From Halioglobus sp. (GTDB lineage: Bacteria > Pseudomonadota > Gammaproteobacteria > Pseudomonadales > Halieaceae): a stretch of DNA of 64,000 nt. Of the stretch, positions 1 through 9,633 are shown in pieces (positions within the stretch are counted from its first letter, which is position 1; each line of letters begins with the position of its first letter). The notes under the pieces are model-generated. The model saw only the letters and a program-made list of their open reading frames with translations, did no database searches and had not been told where the DNA came from. The position numbers and the translations under genes were made by a program. The stretch lies in the NCBI GenBank assembly GCA_029246385.1, contig JAQWNG010000015.1, forward strand, positions 310,001-374,000, given 5' to 3'.

Positions 1-323
1 TCGGTGATAGTTGCCCCTTGCTGAATCGTAATGGGATCCTTGACCACACCGCTTTCGAACTTCTTAACTTTGCGAACCTGTTCCGCCTGCTCGGCGATTG
101 TCATGCTTTTGTGGATAATGCCCAGCCCGCCTTCTTGGGCAAGGGCGATAGCCAGACGAAACTCGGTAACCGTATCCATCGCTGCAGACACAAGAGGAAT
201 ATTCAAACTGATACCACGCGTGAGATGCGTGCTAAGTGATACGTCGCCAGCAACAACCTCAGAATAGCCTGGCAGCAACAGAACATCATCAAAAGTAAGA
301 GCTTCCTGAGCAATACGCAGCAT
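1..323 (-). CDS. guaB: IMP dehydrogenase, N-terminal part (runs off the window)
   Basis: The reverse complement encodes [20 protein letters not shown] followed by [11 protein letters not shown] and [10 protein letters not shown], the standard N-terminus of IMP dehydrogenase. This enzyme oxidises IMP to XMP with NAD, the committed step of GMP synthesis. About 107 codons are present; the CBS pair and catalytic cysteine loop lie outside the window. The ORF track does not list it because no stop is in view. The ATG is preceded by GGAGTG at a suitable distance. It is divergent from xseA, an arrangement seen in several gammaproteobacteria. Confidence 0.95.
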   Translation of the reverse strand, partial: MLRIAQEALTFDDVLLLPGYSEVVAGDVSLSTHLTRGISLNIPLVSAAMDTVTEFRLAIALAQEGGLGIIHKSMTIAEQAEQVRKVKKFESGVVKDPITIQQGATIT

Positions 324-364
324 ATGGGTGACACTCCAGCCAATGAGGACAGATACGTCGGACA

Positions 365-393
365 AGTATAAATACAAGTGCACTGCAGCACAA
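365..393 (-). promoter_or_regulatory. Candidate sigma-70 promoter of guaB
   Basis: On the minus strand TTGTGC and TATACT are separated by exactly 17 bases, about 40 bases upstream of the guaB start. The -10 matches consensus at five of six positions; the -35 is weaker. Assigned by eye only. Confidence 0.45.
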
Positions 394-487
394 TTACCGC
401 GCCATCAGAAAGCGAGAGAATGCGCTTTAAAACGGAATAAAGTACACTGATGCACCCAGAAAAATACAAAGCTGAGCTCGCCTTCTA

Positions 488-1849
488 TTGAACACTCGCT
501 TCAAATCCGATAACGCGCCTCCTGTCCTCTCTGTCAGCCAGCTCAATCGGCAGGCCAAGTCTCTGCTTGATAGTCACTTTGACTTTGTCTGGGTTGAAGG
601 CGAGATCAGTAATTTCGCTGCCCCCTCCTCCGGACATTGGTACTTCTCACTCAAGGATACCAGCGCTCAGGTGCGCTGCGCGATGTTCAAAAATCGTAAC
701 CAGCGGGTGAAGTTTACGCCCTCAAATGGAGACGCCATCCGTTTGCGGTGCCGAGTATCACTTTATGAAGGCCGGGGTGAATTCCAGATAATTGCAGAAC
801 ATTTAGAACACGCCGGTGCTGGGCCGCTGCAAGCAGCATTCGAGCAACTCAAAGACAAATTACTGGCAGAAGGCCTTTTCGAGTCAGCGCGCAAGCAACC
901 CCTGCCCGCATCTATAGCTCATTTAGGCGTCGTCACATCCCCCACTGGTGCTGCTATTCACGACATACTGACGATTCTGAAACGGCGCTGCCCTACAATC
1001 GATGTGCAATTGCTCCCCGTACCAGTGCAAGGCGAAGGTGCAGCAGCATTGATCGCGGGCGCCATTGACCGGGCGAATCGGTGGCGAAAAGAAGGTAAAA
1101 TACAACTTGATGCACTGATCATAGGTCGCGGTGGCGGCTCCCTCGAGGATCGATGGGCATTCAATGAGGAAATAGTGGCTCGCGCCATCGCCGCCAGTGA
1201 GTTACCTATTGTCAGCGCAGTGGGGCATGAAGTGGACTTTAGTATTGCCGATATGGCCGCAGATCGCCGGGCCGCCACCCCGTCGGCCGCCGCGGAACTC
1301 CTGAGCCCTGACCAGCATGAGTGGGCGCAGCGCCTGCAAATCACAGAGGGGAACTTGGTGCGTGCAATCCAGCGTAGGCTTGCCGCCGTGACAACTCACC
1401 TCGCCCACTTAAATCAACGATTGAAGCACCCGGGGGCGCAGATCCGCGAGCGGGCTCAGCGCCTCGATGACCTCGAACAGCGCTTGCTGCTGGCTCAAAA
1501 GCATGTGTCGCGAAGGCATCTTGCAACACTAGCGCTTCTGGAAAATCGCCTAATGGCGAAATCTCCAGTCACTCGACTAGAACAGCTACAACGTGAGACT
1601 CTGCTGCGCCGTAACCAGCTGGAGGCCGCCATGCGACAGCGTTTGCAGGACTACGCAAACAAGCTGACTCATAGGGCGCAGATGCTTGACTCCTTAAGCC
1701 CGCTAGGCACTCTGCAGCGCGGTTACGCCATCGTTACAGACAGCAGCGGCGCGGTGGTGCGAGAAACTGGCAGTGTTTTAATTGGGGATGAGATCGAAGC
1801 CAGAGTTGCCAATGGTCGTCTAGGGCTAACGGTCAAGCGCATAGATTGA
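488..1849 (+). CDS. xseA: Exodeoxyribonuclease VII large subunit
   Basis: 453-residue XseA, the catalytic subunit of the bidirectional single-strand exonuclease ExoVII (partner XseB is not in the window). An N-terminal OB-fold (about residues 12-105, with VEGEISNF and GHWYFSLKD) precedes the catalytic domain, which shows GVVTSPTGAAIHDI, the GRGGGSLEDRW motif and SAVGHEVDFSIADMAADRRAATPSAAAE. The C-terminal third is helical and Arg/Gln-rich, as in the family. The start is TTG; the first in-frame ATG lies inside the OB-fold and would remove conserved sequence, so TTG is preferred although no strong ribosome-binding site precedes it. Confidence 0.96.
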   Translation: MNTRFKSDNAPPVLSVSQLNRQAKSLLDSHFDFVWVEGEISNFAAPSSGHWYFSLKDTSAQVRCAMFKNRNQRVKFTPSNGDAIRLRCRVSLYEGRGEFQIIAEHLEHAGAGPLQAAFEQLKDKLLAEGLFESARKQPLPASIAHLGVVTSPTGAAIHDILTILKRRCPTIDVQLLPVPVQGEGAAALIAGAIDRANRWRKEGKIQLDALIIGRGGGSLEDRWAFNEEIVARAIAASELPIVSAVGHEVDFSIADMAADRRAATPSAAAELLSPDQHEWAQRLQITEGNLVRAIQRRLAAVTTHLAHLNQRLKHPGAQIRERAQRLDDLEQRLLLAQKHVSRRHLATLALLENRLMAKSPVTRLEQLQRETLLRRNQLEAAMRQRLQDYANKLTHRAQMLDSLSPLGTLQRGYAIVTDSSGAVVRETGSVLIGDEIEARVANGRLGLTVKRID

Positions 1850-1998
1850 CCTTGGTGTCCACATTGCGCCGTCGGCCCGTGCAGTCATCACGAATATCTC
1901 GCGCAACGCTATCGAAGCGCAGGTGCACCCGCAGCAGGAGCTGAGATTTTAGCCAAATTAAGATCGCCGTAATGCAGCCAACGTAACATAAAGATTGC

Positions 1999-2646
1999 CT
2001 AATATTTGGCTGGCAAGCGGGAATTAATGATAATGTGCCGCCCCTCAAATCTTATGTACTCGCCAATTGTGAGATCCTTTAGGATCCTGGCCACCATCTC
2101 TCGTGACGCGCCCACACGGTCGGCAATATCCTGCTGCGTCAACTTTTCGGGTATGTAGAGAGAACCGTCACCGCGCTCTTCAGAGAGGTCCATCAAGACA
2201 TTGGCGACACGGCCATAAACATCCTGCAAGGCAAGGCTTTTTACATCGGCAGTCAGTTTGCGCACACGCTGCGCAAGATTGCGGACTAACTGGCGGCCAA
2301 TATTCGGATGATTATCCAACACTCGATTAAAGTCTTCTTTGTAGATAATGCAAAAACTGGACTTTTCTACTGTGCGAACAGACGCAGAACGAGTCGAGTC
2401 ATCAAGCAGAGCTAGCTCACCGAAATAATCTCCGGCGGCCTGAGTGTTCATAATAAACTCTTTGCCATTCTTATCGCTGCAGTAAACCTTAACTTTGCCG
2501 CTTTCAATGACAAATAGCGAATCCGCCGGATCGTTTTCATGGATAACCACTGTATTTTTGGGAAATGAGCGGCTGGTGCTACTGGCGACCAAAGCATCCA
2601 GCTCTTCCGCCGCCAGACCCCGAAATATTTCAACTTGCTGCAACAT
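1999..2646 (-). CDS. Crp/Fnr-family transcriptional regulator
   Basis: 215 residues. An N-terminal cyclic-nucleotide-binding beta-roll (about 1-118, with GDYFGELALLDDSTRSASVRT resembling the phosphate-binding cassette) is followed by a long dimerisation helix and a winged helix-turn-helix (about 140-210, LTQQDIADRVGASREMVARILKDL). No Fnr-type N-terminal cysteine cluster is visible, so a nucleotide or small-ligand sensor is more likely than an oxygen sensor. The PBC-like RSASVRT is close to the cAMP-binding sequence of Crp, but the ligand is not certain. It lies just upstream of, and divergent from, an operon that begins with a predicted nucleotide cyclase; a functional link is only inferred. 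Confidence 0.9.
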   Translation of the reverse strand: MLQQVEIFRGLAAEELDALVASSTSRSFPKNTVVIHENDPADSLFVIESGKVKVYCSDKNGKEFIMNTQAAGDYFGELALLDDSTRSASVRTVEKSSFCIIYKEDFNRVLDNHPNIGRQLVRNLAQRVRKLTADVKSLALQDVYGRVANVLMDLSEERGDGSLYIPEKLTQQDIADRVGASREMVARILKDLTIGEYIRFEGRHIIINSRLPAKY

Positions 2647-2917
2647 TTAATCCACCCGATCCCGAACCTTAGTGTCATAGATAGTACCTCAAAGTTTTAG
2701 AAAAACGCACCCTTGAGAGCAAAATTGGTACACCACTTTTGTAATGAGGACCGATTTCACCCATCTACGACTCCCAAGCGCTCGTCGAAACGCACTTCAG
2801 GCAAAAATTGGAGGGATAAGTACAGTGTGCGTTTCCCGTCATATTGTTACACTCTAGGTACCTAGAATCGATGGAACTCTGGCTCTGCATGCGCAGAATC
2901 GCCCAACACACTAACCC

Positions 2918-4360
2918 ATGACCACCAATACCAGCCCCAACCCAGAATGGATCGACCAAATGCGGCGCTACTTAGCGGCGCTGTGGCAGGAGTTTTCCAT
3001 CCGCCGAGATCATCTCGGAGAGTCCACAGTGGACGATTTCACGCATATTTTTAACGCTGCCAGCCGTCTTGAAGAAATCCTGAATACGGCTGAGCTCGCG
3101 AACCATAACCACGATCTGATGAATGTACTCACGGCCCTACGCGGCTATGCCGAAATGTTACGAGAGGATATTGGTGCATCGCACGCCAAGCTCGATGCCC
3201 TACTCTCATCACTGTTAGAGTCGGTGCAGGCTGCGCATAGCAGCAGCACCGTGCAGTCCTTCAATCAGAGTCAAGGCATTCAAGCAGATCCGGGGTTTAT
3301 TCTGGCAGTCGATGATCGGCAGGAAAATAGGGAACTGGTCGCGAGGAATCTATCTCGCATTGGGCACATTGTCATCACCGCAGCTGGCGGCGAAGAAGCA
3401 TTGCATGCACTAGAGCAAAGTGATGTAGATGTCGTTCTATTGGATTTGATAATGCCGGGCATGAACGGCCATGAAGTCCTTCGCCGCATCAAGGAGCATC
3501 CCGAGTGGAGAGCCACGCCGGTTATTGTAATCTCGGGAAACCAAGATATGGACGGCATCATAGAGTGCATTGAAGCAGGAGCCGACGACTATTTATTCAA
3601 GCCATTTAATCCCGTACTACTACAAGCTCGCATCAAAGCTGGAATAGAGCGCAAGCGTTGGCACGACAAAGAGCAGCAATATCGGCTGCAGCTCGAACGC
3701 AACGAAAAATTCATCAGGGCAACCTTTGGGCGCTACCTCTCGGACGAGATTGTGACTGATATTCTTGAACGTCCGGAAGGCTTAGAACTGGGTGGAGACC
3801 TGCGCCGAGTGAGCATTATGTTATCTGATATCCGCGGCTTCACGTCCCTCAGCGAGAACCTCGCACCGGCTGAAGTTGTCTCAATGCTCAACCGATATCT
3901 AGGAATCATGACAGACATCATCATGGCCCATGATGGCACCATCGACGAATTTATTGGGGATGCCATTCTCGCTGTCTTTGGAGCACCTCAATACGGAGAT
4001 GATGATGCAGATCGCGCTGTCAAGTGTGCCCTTGCGATGCAGTCTGCCATGGCAGATATCAATGCCCTCAACGAAGCAGAAGGTTTCCCCCCCATCAACA
4101 CCGGCATCGCCATTAATACGGGCGATGTCATTGCGGGCAATATCGGTTCGGAAAGGCGCAGCAAATATGGTTTCGTAGGGCACCCCATGAACGTTACCTC
4201 TCGCATTGAGGATGTCACCGCTGGCGGCGAAATCTTGGTCTCAGAAAGTACTTTGCAAAGCCTCAAAGGCAATTATGTGTTGGGTCGCAGTGAGCGAATA
4301 AATGTCAGAGGCATAGACGAGTCTATTCTCGTGCATGAGATCGCTGGAGAAAAAATATGA
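2918..4360 (+). CDS. Receiver domain fused to class III nucleotide cyclase, with N-terminal H-box-like helix
   Basis: 480 residues in three parts. Residues about 55-110 contain NHNHDLMNVLTALRGYAEML, which resembles a histidine kinase dimerisation H-box but has no ATPase domain. Residues about 130-250 are a receiver: VDD acid pair, VVLLDLIMPGMNG with the phospho-acceptor Asp, and LFKPF with the conserved Lys. After a charged helical linker, residues about 285-475 form a class III cyclase (SIMLSDIRGFTSLSE and IDEFIGDAILAVFG carry the two metal-binding Asp). The usual adenine-selecting Lys of DKFIGD is Glu here, so the product (cAMP or cGMP) cannot be assigned. It is the first gene of a coupled operon; its stop overlaps the next start as ATGA. 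Confidence 0.9.
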   Translation: MTTNTSPNPEWIDQMRRYLAALWQEFSIRRDHLGESTVDDFTHIFNAASRLEEILNTAELANHNHDLMNVLTALRGYAEMLREDIGASHAKLDALLSSLLESVQAAHSSSTVQSFNQSQGIQADPGFILAVDDRQENRELVARNLSRIGHIVITAAGGEEALHALEQSDVDVVLLDLIMPGMNGHEVLRRIKEHPEWRATPVIVISGNQDMDGIIECIEAGADDYLFKPFNPVLLQARIKAGIERKRWHDKEQQYRLQLERNEKFIRATFGRYLSDEIVTDILERPEGLELGGDLRRVSIMLSDIRGFTSLSENLAPAEVVSMLNRYLGIMTDIIMAHDGTIDEFIGDAILAVFGAPQYGDDDADRAVKCALAMQSAMADINALNEAEGFPPINTGIAINTGDVIAGNIGSERRSKYGFVGHPMNVTSRIEDVTAGGEILVSESTLQSLKGNYVLGRSERINVRGIDESILVHEIAGEKI

Positions 4361-4731
4361 TGACGAGCCAGCGCGTTCTTCTCGTAGAAGATAATGAGCT
4401 CAATCGCAATATGATGGTTAGACGACTGAATCGCGCTGGGATGGAAGTCATCACCGCCGGTAACGGTCAGCAGGCTTTGGATATCATGCATGCGGAGCAA
4501 CCCAGTGTTGTCTTAATGGACATGAATCTGCCCGTGCTGGATGGTTGGGCCGCCAGCCGCAGGGCAAAAGGGGATAAAAGCATACGCGACATTCCTATTA
4601 TTGCCCTTACCGCGCATGCGACAGAAGCTCACAAAGTCTACGCATTGGAGGCGGGTTGTGATGACTATGCTACTAAACCAGTGGACTTTCCGGGTTTACT
4701 TACGAAGATACGGGAACTCACTCGCACATGA
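4357..4731 (+). CDS. Single-domain response regulator (CheY/DivK-like)
   Basis: 124 residues consisting only of a receiver domain: VLLVEDNELNRNMM with the acidic pair, VVLMDMNLPVLDG with the phospho-acceptor Asp, ALTAHA with the conserved Thr, and ATKPVD with the Lys. No output domain. It overlaps the preceding cyclase and the following histidine kinase by 4 nt on each side (ATGA), indicating translational coupling. Probably a phosphoryl shuttle or kinase-output protein inside this three-gene pathway; the partner assignment is inferred from adjacency. Confidence 0.93.
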   Translation: MMTSQRVLLVEDNELNRNMMVRRLNRAGMEVITAGNGQQALDIMHAEQPSVVLMDMNLPVLDGWAASRRAKGDKSIRDIPIIALTAHATEAHKVYALEAGCDDYATKPVDFPGLLTKIRELTRT

Positions 4732-6257
4732 GCCTACGCCGCCAACTGACCCTCTCTTTGGTCATCATCCTCGTCCTTTTTGCGGCAAACGTGGGAGCAC
4801 ACTTCTGGGGCAGTTATGCCCGAAATGAGAGTATGCTAGCCTATCGGAATTCTGTTTCTGCAGCCCAGTTATCAACGGAAGTGGAGCAGCTACTCGAAGA
4901 TCAGAGACAACAAATACTCATATTGGCGGCGTTGCGCGAAACCACCGAGGAACAATTAGGGCAAGCAGAGTTGCAGCGGGCTGAAGACGCACTCGTCGTT
5001 ATTAATCAAAAAATTCAAAAACTTGGTACGTTGAGTCGCGGAGTAACTGAACTTAACTATGACTTGCTCTGGCAGAGTAGTAGCGCTTTGCTCAATCGCT
5101 GGCTTGAGTTCTACCGCAGCTACAACGACCCAAAATTCAAGATGAACATGAATGACCCGCTACCATTTCTGCGAGCTAGCCAGCACCTCAGCGAGCTAGA
5201 GCAACGGCAAGAATTCATAGCAAGACAGCGATCGGACATTATTGATCGCACTATCGATCTGACGGATCGCATTACCGTGATAGGCTTTTTTTCCTCCATT
5301 TTCCTTACCGCGACGCTAGGATATTTTTTACTAAGCTATACCAATACATCATTAAAAAGGCTCAAAAAAGGTACCGAGCGCTTTGGGAGCGGCGACCTCA
5401 ACTATCGCATTGACAACATTGATGACACCGGCGAACTAGGCGATCTAGCAGATGCATTCAATGACATGTCAGATAAGTTGCGCAACGCTATTTATGATGT
5501 GCGCAAAGCCAAAGATTCTGCCGACGAAGCCAACGCTGCCAAGAGCATGTTTCTGGCTAATGTTAGCCATGAATTGCGTACACCGTTAAATGCCATTATT
5601 GGCTACAGTGAGCTATTACAGGATGAAATGGGCGACAAAAGTGAGATAAATCGTCCACAGTTTCAGCAGGATTTGGGCACTATCATTCAATCGGGGCGAC
5701 AGTTACTCGCGCTGATTGATGACATCCTGGACCTGTCAAAAGTTGAGACAGGAAAAATGTCCCTGCACTGTGAAACATTCAACCCTACGGCAATCATCAA
5801 GCAAGCGTGTGAAGTTTTGGCGCCGCTGTTAAAAAACAACAACAACGAGTTGCTCATCAGCGACTTGAAAGAACTACCCGCGCTTTACAACGACGCCACC
5901 AAGTTTAGGCAAGTTTTCACTAACCTCCTTAGCAATGCCAACAAGTTCACCCAAGGTGGCCATATTAGCGTAAGCGCACAGGAAGTGCCTGGACAACCAG
6001 GCTGGATAACCTTTGCCGTAGAGGACACTGGAATCGGCATTACCAGCGACCAAATGTCCTACGTGTTCGATGCTTTCGCTCAAGCCGAGCTGTCTACGAG
6101 TGCAAGTTATGGAGGCACGGGACTGGGGCTTGCCATCTCGCGGGACTTTTGCACCTTGATGGGAGGAAGCATAGCGGTAGCAAGCGAAATTGGCGTTGGC
6201 TCCACTTTTACAGTTCTAATTCCTACTGACCCAAAATTAGCTCACGCAGACGCTTAA
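4728..6257 (+). CDS. Membrane-bound sensor histidine kinase (HAMP-HisKA-HATPase)
   Basis: 509 residues. Transmembrane segment near residues 8-26, a helical periplasmic sensor of about 155 residues, a second membrane segment near 184-204 (VIGFFSSIFLTATLGYFLLSY), HAMP to about 258, then HisKA with FLANVSHELRTPLNAIIGYSELL (phospho-His about residue 281) and a complete HATPase (NLLSNANKFTQGG, VEDTGIGI, GGTGLGLAIS). It has no receiver of its own, so the two upstream receivers are the likely partners. The 3' end overlaps a convergent lipoprotein gene by about 35 nt. Confidence 0.94.
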   Translation: MSLRRQLTLSLVIILVLFAANVGAHFWGSYARNESMLAYRNSVSAAQLSTEVEQLLEDQRQQILILAALRETTEEQLGQAELQRAEDALVVINQKIQKLGTLSRGVTELNYDLLWQSSSALLNRWLEFYRSYNDPKFKMNMNDPLPFLRASQHLSELEQRQEFIARQRSDIIDRTIDLTDRITVIGFFSSIFLTATLGYFLLSYTNTSLKRLKKGTERFGSGDLNYRIDNIDDTGELGDLADAFNDMSDKLRNAIYDVRKAKDSADEANAAKSMFLANVSHELRTPLNAIIGYSELLQDEMGDKSEINRPQFQQDLGTIIQSGRQLLALIDDILDLSKVETGKMSLHCETFNPTAIIKQACEVLAPLLKNNNNELLISDLKELPALYNDATKFRQVFTNLLSNANKFTQGGHISVSAQEVPGQPGWITFAVEDTGIGITSDQMSYVFDAFAQAELSTSASYGGTGLGLAISRDFCTLMGGSIAVASEIGVGSTFTVLIPTDPKLAHADA

Positions 6258-6807
6258 GTGCTTCCTCGCGTTTTTTCAGACTCTCACTAAGGTCATCTTT
6301 TTCGTTCTGCAGTTCATCAATATAGTCATGTAAGTCGGCCAATACTGCCAACGTTCTACTCAAGATCAGGACTTGCTGATTCAGCTCAATGCCTTCAGGC
6401 ACGCGTCTCATCAGGCGGCGATAGTCCTCCGCCGCAGCTCTCCAATTATAATAAGGGCTATCGGGCAACATTTTTTCATACGCGATAGCAATACCCGCCT
6501 CCCAGTCCGCCCCAGGCGATGACTCCAGACGCTGATAGCGCCTGAAATATTTTACTGCCTCAACATTATCACCCAACACCATGGCGCTAAAACCTCTCTC
6601 CAAATAGGTGTAATCTACGCCCATGTTCTGGTCGCTGGTGCAGGGTACTAGAGTTGGGTCCGCCAAATTGAGGGTGATTTCATTAACTGATTTAGTCGCT
6701 GAGCCCTGCGACGAGTCAACGGCAGGCGACCCAGACACGCACGCCTGCAACAAAAGAGTCATGATGCCAAGTGGTAAACAGGATACGCGAGTCAAAAACA
6801 CTATCAT
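6223..6807 (-). CDS. Predicted lipoprotein with C-terminal coiled coil
   Basis: From the internal ATG (preceded by GAGGGC) the product is 194 residues: a signal sequence MIVFLTRVSCLPLGIMTLLLQAC with a LLQAC lipobox, a helical TPR-like middle (YLERGFSAMVLGDNVEAVKYFRRYQRL) and a charged coiled coil at the end (DELQNEKDDLSESLKKREEALKRLREL). The longer ORF-track start adds 14 residues that would spoil the signal peptide. The general layout recalls QseG/YfhG-type lipoproteins that accompany a histidine kinase, and it does sit tail-to-tail with one, but I cannot assign it to that family with confidence. Confidence 0.75.
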   Translation of the reverse strand: MIVFLTRVSCLPLGIMTLLLQACVSGSPAVDSSQGSATKSVNEITLNLADPTLVPCTSDQNMGVDYTYLERGFSAMVLGDNVEAVKYFRRYQRLESSPGADWEAGIAIAYEKMLPDSPYYNWRAAAEDYRRLMRRVPEGIELNQQVLILSRTLAVLADLHDYIDELQNEKDDLSESLKKREEALKRLRELILGQ

Positions 6808-6921
6808 GCCCTCAAAGTAGGCTACCTCAGCCGAGTGTAGCGCATTCAAAATCTGACTGACAGCTCAATCAGAAGCCCTCACAAGAGCGCCATAATACGG
6901 AAGCTCAAACAACAGATGCCA

Positions 6922-8430
6922 TTATTCAGGTCGCATATGGGGAAACAATAATACGTCTCTAATAGACGCTGAATCGGTGAGCAACATCACTAAACGGTCA
7001 ATACCAATTCCCTCACCCGCTGTGGGTGGCAGCCCATACTCTAGGGCACGAATATAATCCTGATCAAAGTGCATGGCCTCCTCGTCTCCGGTATCCTTCT
7101 GAGCTACTTGAGATAAAAAACGCTCGGCCTGATCTTCGGCATCATTAAGCTCGGAGAATCCATTAGCGAGTTCACGTCCACCCACAAAAAACTCAAAGCG
7201 ATCAGTGACAAAAGCATCCCCGTCACTACGCCGGGCCAACGGAGAAACTTCTGTCGGGTAAGCGGTGATAAAAGTTGGCTGATCGAGTAAGTGCTCCACT
7301 GTTTTTTCGAATATCTCTATTTGAACCTTACCCAGCCCCCAACTCTCTTTGAGCTCGATGCCTAGGTCTTGCGCAATCAGTCTTGCGGCCGGCGCATCAG
7401 ACAGCTGTTTTGCAGTGATGGTCGAATTATACTGCAGTATTGCGTCAAATACGGTGATCCGAGTGAAGGGTATGGAAAAGTCGTATGTGCCACCCTGACA
7501 ATTCACCGTAGTGCTACCCAGCACAGCTTCAGCCAGTTTGCGAAGCATATCCTCTGTCAGATTCATGGCATCTTCATAATCAGCATAAGCCCAATAGAAT
7601 TCCAACATAGTGAATTCAGGATTGTGACGTGTCGAAAGCCCTTCATTGCGAAAACTACGATTAACTTCGAAGACGCGTTCGAAGCCACCTACCACCAAGC
7701 GCTTCAGATAAAGCTCCGGCGCAATCCGCAAATACATCTGCATATCAAGCGCATTGTGGCGCGTGACAAAAGGTTTAGCCGCAGCTCCCCCGGGGATAAC
7801 ATGCATCATCGGGGTTTCAACTTCCATAAAATCAAGATCGCTCATGTAATCGCGAATGAATGCGATAATTTTAGAGCGCATTCGGAATATCTGACGTGAT
7901 TCAGGGTTCACGATCAAGTCAACATAGCGCTGCCGATAGCGCAACTCCTGATCAGCCAGCCCGTGATATTTATCCGGAAGGGGACGCAGCGCTTTGGTCA
8001 AAAGTCGTGCCTCCTCCATGTTGATATAGAGATCGCCTTTACCCGATTTGTGCAGCGGGCCGGTGGCTCCGACGATATCACCGAGATCCCAGCTTTTTAT
8101 ATCCGCCAGCAAACTCTCACTCAGTCCCTTGCGATTGACATACAGTTGTATCTGGTCAGAATTATCCTGAATCAACAGGAATGAGCCTCGATTGCGAACC
8201 AAACGGCCTGCGACCGAGTAAACTCGATTGGCCTGCTCCAACTCCTCTTTGGAACAGTCTGAAAATTCTCTCAACAGTTCATCCGCCATTGCGGTGCGCC
8301 TAAAATCATTGGGAAACGGGTTGCCCTGCTCTCTCAGTAGTGCCAGCTTGCCGCGACGCTCAACTATGAGTTTGTTCTCTTCGCGCGCATCACCCTCTCC
8401 TTGTTCCGGCACTTGCTCTTCTTCAGTCAT
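6922..8430 (-). CDS. lysS: Lysyl-tRNA synthetase (class II)
   Basis: 502 residues from ATG ([10 protein letters not shown]). The N-terminal OB-fold anticodon-binding domain follows the signature [14 protein letters not shown]. Class II motifs are complete: [45 protein letters not shown] (motif 2) and [26 protein letters not shown] (motif 3). It charges tRNA-Lys in the cytoplasm. It directly follows prfB, the usual gammaproteobacterial order. A GTG 12 nt upstream overlaps the prfB stop as GTGA; the ATG matches the E. coli N-terminus (MSEQ...) better, so I chose it. Confidence 0.97.
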   Translation of the reverse strand: MTEEEQVPEQGEGDAREENKLIVERRGKLALLREQGNPFPNDFRRTAMADELLREFSDCSKEELEQANRVYSVAGRLVRNRGSFLLIQDNSDQIQLYVNRKGLSESLLADIKSWDLGDIVGATGPLHKSGKGDLYINMEEARLLTKALRPLPDKYHGLADQELRYRQRYVDLIVNPESRQIFRMRSKIIAFIRDYMSDLDFMEVETPMMHVIPGGAAAKPFVTRHNALDMQMYLRIAPELYLKRLVVGGFERVFEVNRSFRNEGLSTRHNPEFTMLEFYWAYADYEDAMNLTEDMLRKLAEAVLGSTTVNCQGGTYDFSIPFTRITVFDAILQYNSTITAKQLSDAPAARLIAQDLGIELKESWGLGKVQIEIFEKTVEHLLDQPTFITAYPTEVSPLARRSDGDAFVTDRFEFFVGGRELANGFSELNDAEDQAERFLSQVAQKDTGDEEAMHFDQDYIRALEYGLPPTAGEGIGIDRLVMLLTDSASIRDVLLFPHMRPE

Positions 8431-8438
8431 AGCACTTC

Positions 8439-9537
8439 TCACAGTCCGCTTTTAAGTGACGCTTCTATAAATCGGTCAATATCGCCATCGAGCACCGCCT
8501 GAATATTGCTCGTTTCTATACCAGTGCGCAAATCCTTGATACGGGAATCATCTAACACGTAAGAACGAATCTGACTGCCCCAGCCAATGTCTGCTTTACT
8601 ATCTTCCATAGCCTGCTTTTCCGTATTCCGCCTCTGCACTTCCAACTCATATAGTTTACCGCGCAGTAGCTTCATCGCATTGTCGCGATTCTGATGCTGC
8701 GAACGTTCAGTCTGGCACTGTACCACGGTGCCGGTAGGGTTGTGGGTAATACGCACGGCCGAATCGGTCTTGTTAACATGCTGACCACCGGCACCACTCG
8801 CACGGTAAGTATCAGTACGAAGGTCAGCAGGGTTGATGTCGATTTCGATATCGTCATCGATTTCCGGTGCCACAAAAATCGATGCGAACGATGTATGCCT
8901 GCGATTTCCCGAGTCAAAGGGAGACTTGCGAACCAGACGATGCACACCCGTTTCGGTTCGCAACCAACCGAAGGCATACTCTCCTTCAAATTTAATAGTG
9001 GCACTCTTAATCCCGGCAACATCTCCGCCTGAGGCCTCTACCAATTCTGTCTTAAAACCCTTGTCTTCACCCCACCGCAGATACATGCGTAACAGCATCT
9101 CTGCCCAATCTTGGGCCTCGGTGCCGCCTGAGCCTGATTGGATGTCCAAGAAGGCATTATTGGGATCCATTTCACCCGAAAACATGCGCCGAAACTCGAG
9201 CCGCTCCAATAAGGTGATCAGGGTGTTCACCTCACCTTCAACTTCAGCAACAGTCGCCTCATCATCTTCGCCTGAAGCGAGTTCAAGTAGATCCCTGGCA
9301 TCGACCGCATTACTGTCAAGTTTTTCAATAGTGTGAACAATCGTCTCAAGCGACACTCTTTCGCGGCCCAATTCTCTGGCGCGATCCGGTTGCTCCCAGA
9401 CACTGGGTTCAGCCAATTCCAGTTCTACTTCAGCCAGGCGTTCCTTACGCTGGTCGAAGTCAAAGGTACCCCCTCAGCACGCCCGCGCGCACCTGAATAT
9501 CTTTTAGTTGCATTAGAAGAGGGTTGATTTCAAGCAT
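8439..9537 (-). CDS. prfB: Peptide chain release factor 2 with programmed +1 frameshift
   Basis: RF2 recognises UAA and UGA. The ORF track shows only the second part. The real start is ATG at 9537: 25 codons ([25 protein letters not shown]) end at an in-frame TGA, and a +1 shift on CTT-TGA-C continues as [24 protein letters not shown] and onward. The main body shows the SPF anticodon-mimic tripeptide ([17 protein letters not shown]) and the catalytic GGQ ([18 protein letters not shown]). The position of the UGA at codon 26 is identical to E. coli. It overlaps or abuts lysS downstream and probably shares its transcript. Confidence 0.97.
9459..9474 (-). promoter_or_regulatory. prfB +1 frameshift site with internal Shine-Dalgarno
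   Basis: The minus strand reads AGGGGGTACCTTTGAC. AGGGGG is the internal Shine-Dalgarno element, CTT-TGA-C the slippery codon, stop and following base. It is known that low RF2 lets the ribosome shift +1 here, giving autoregulation; the spacing matches the classical site (AGGGGGTATCTTTGAC in E. coli). Confidence 0.97.
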
Positions 9538-9633
9538 GTTATAAAACCGCGTTATAAGAGAATCAACATTCTACCTCAGCGGCAAGGAGCGGGACAGAGA
9601 AAACAGCTTGCTCTGATCTATTCATGCCCGCAA

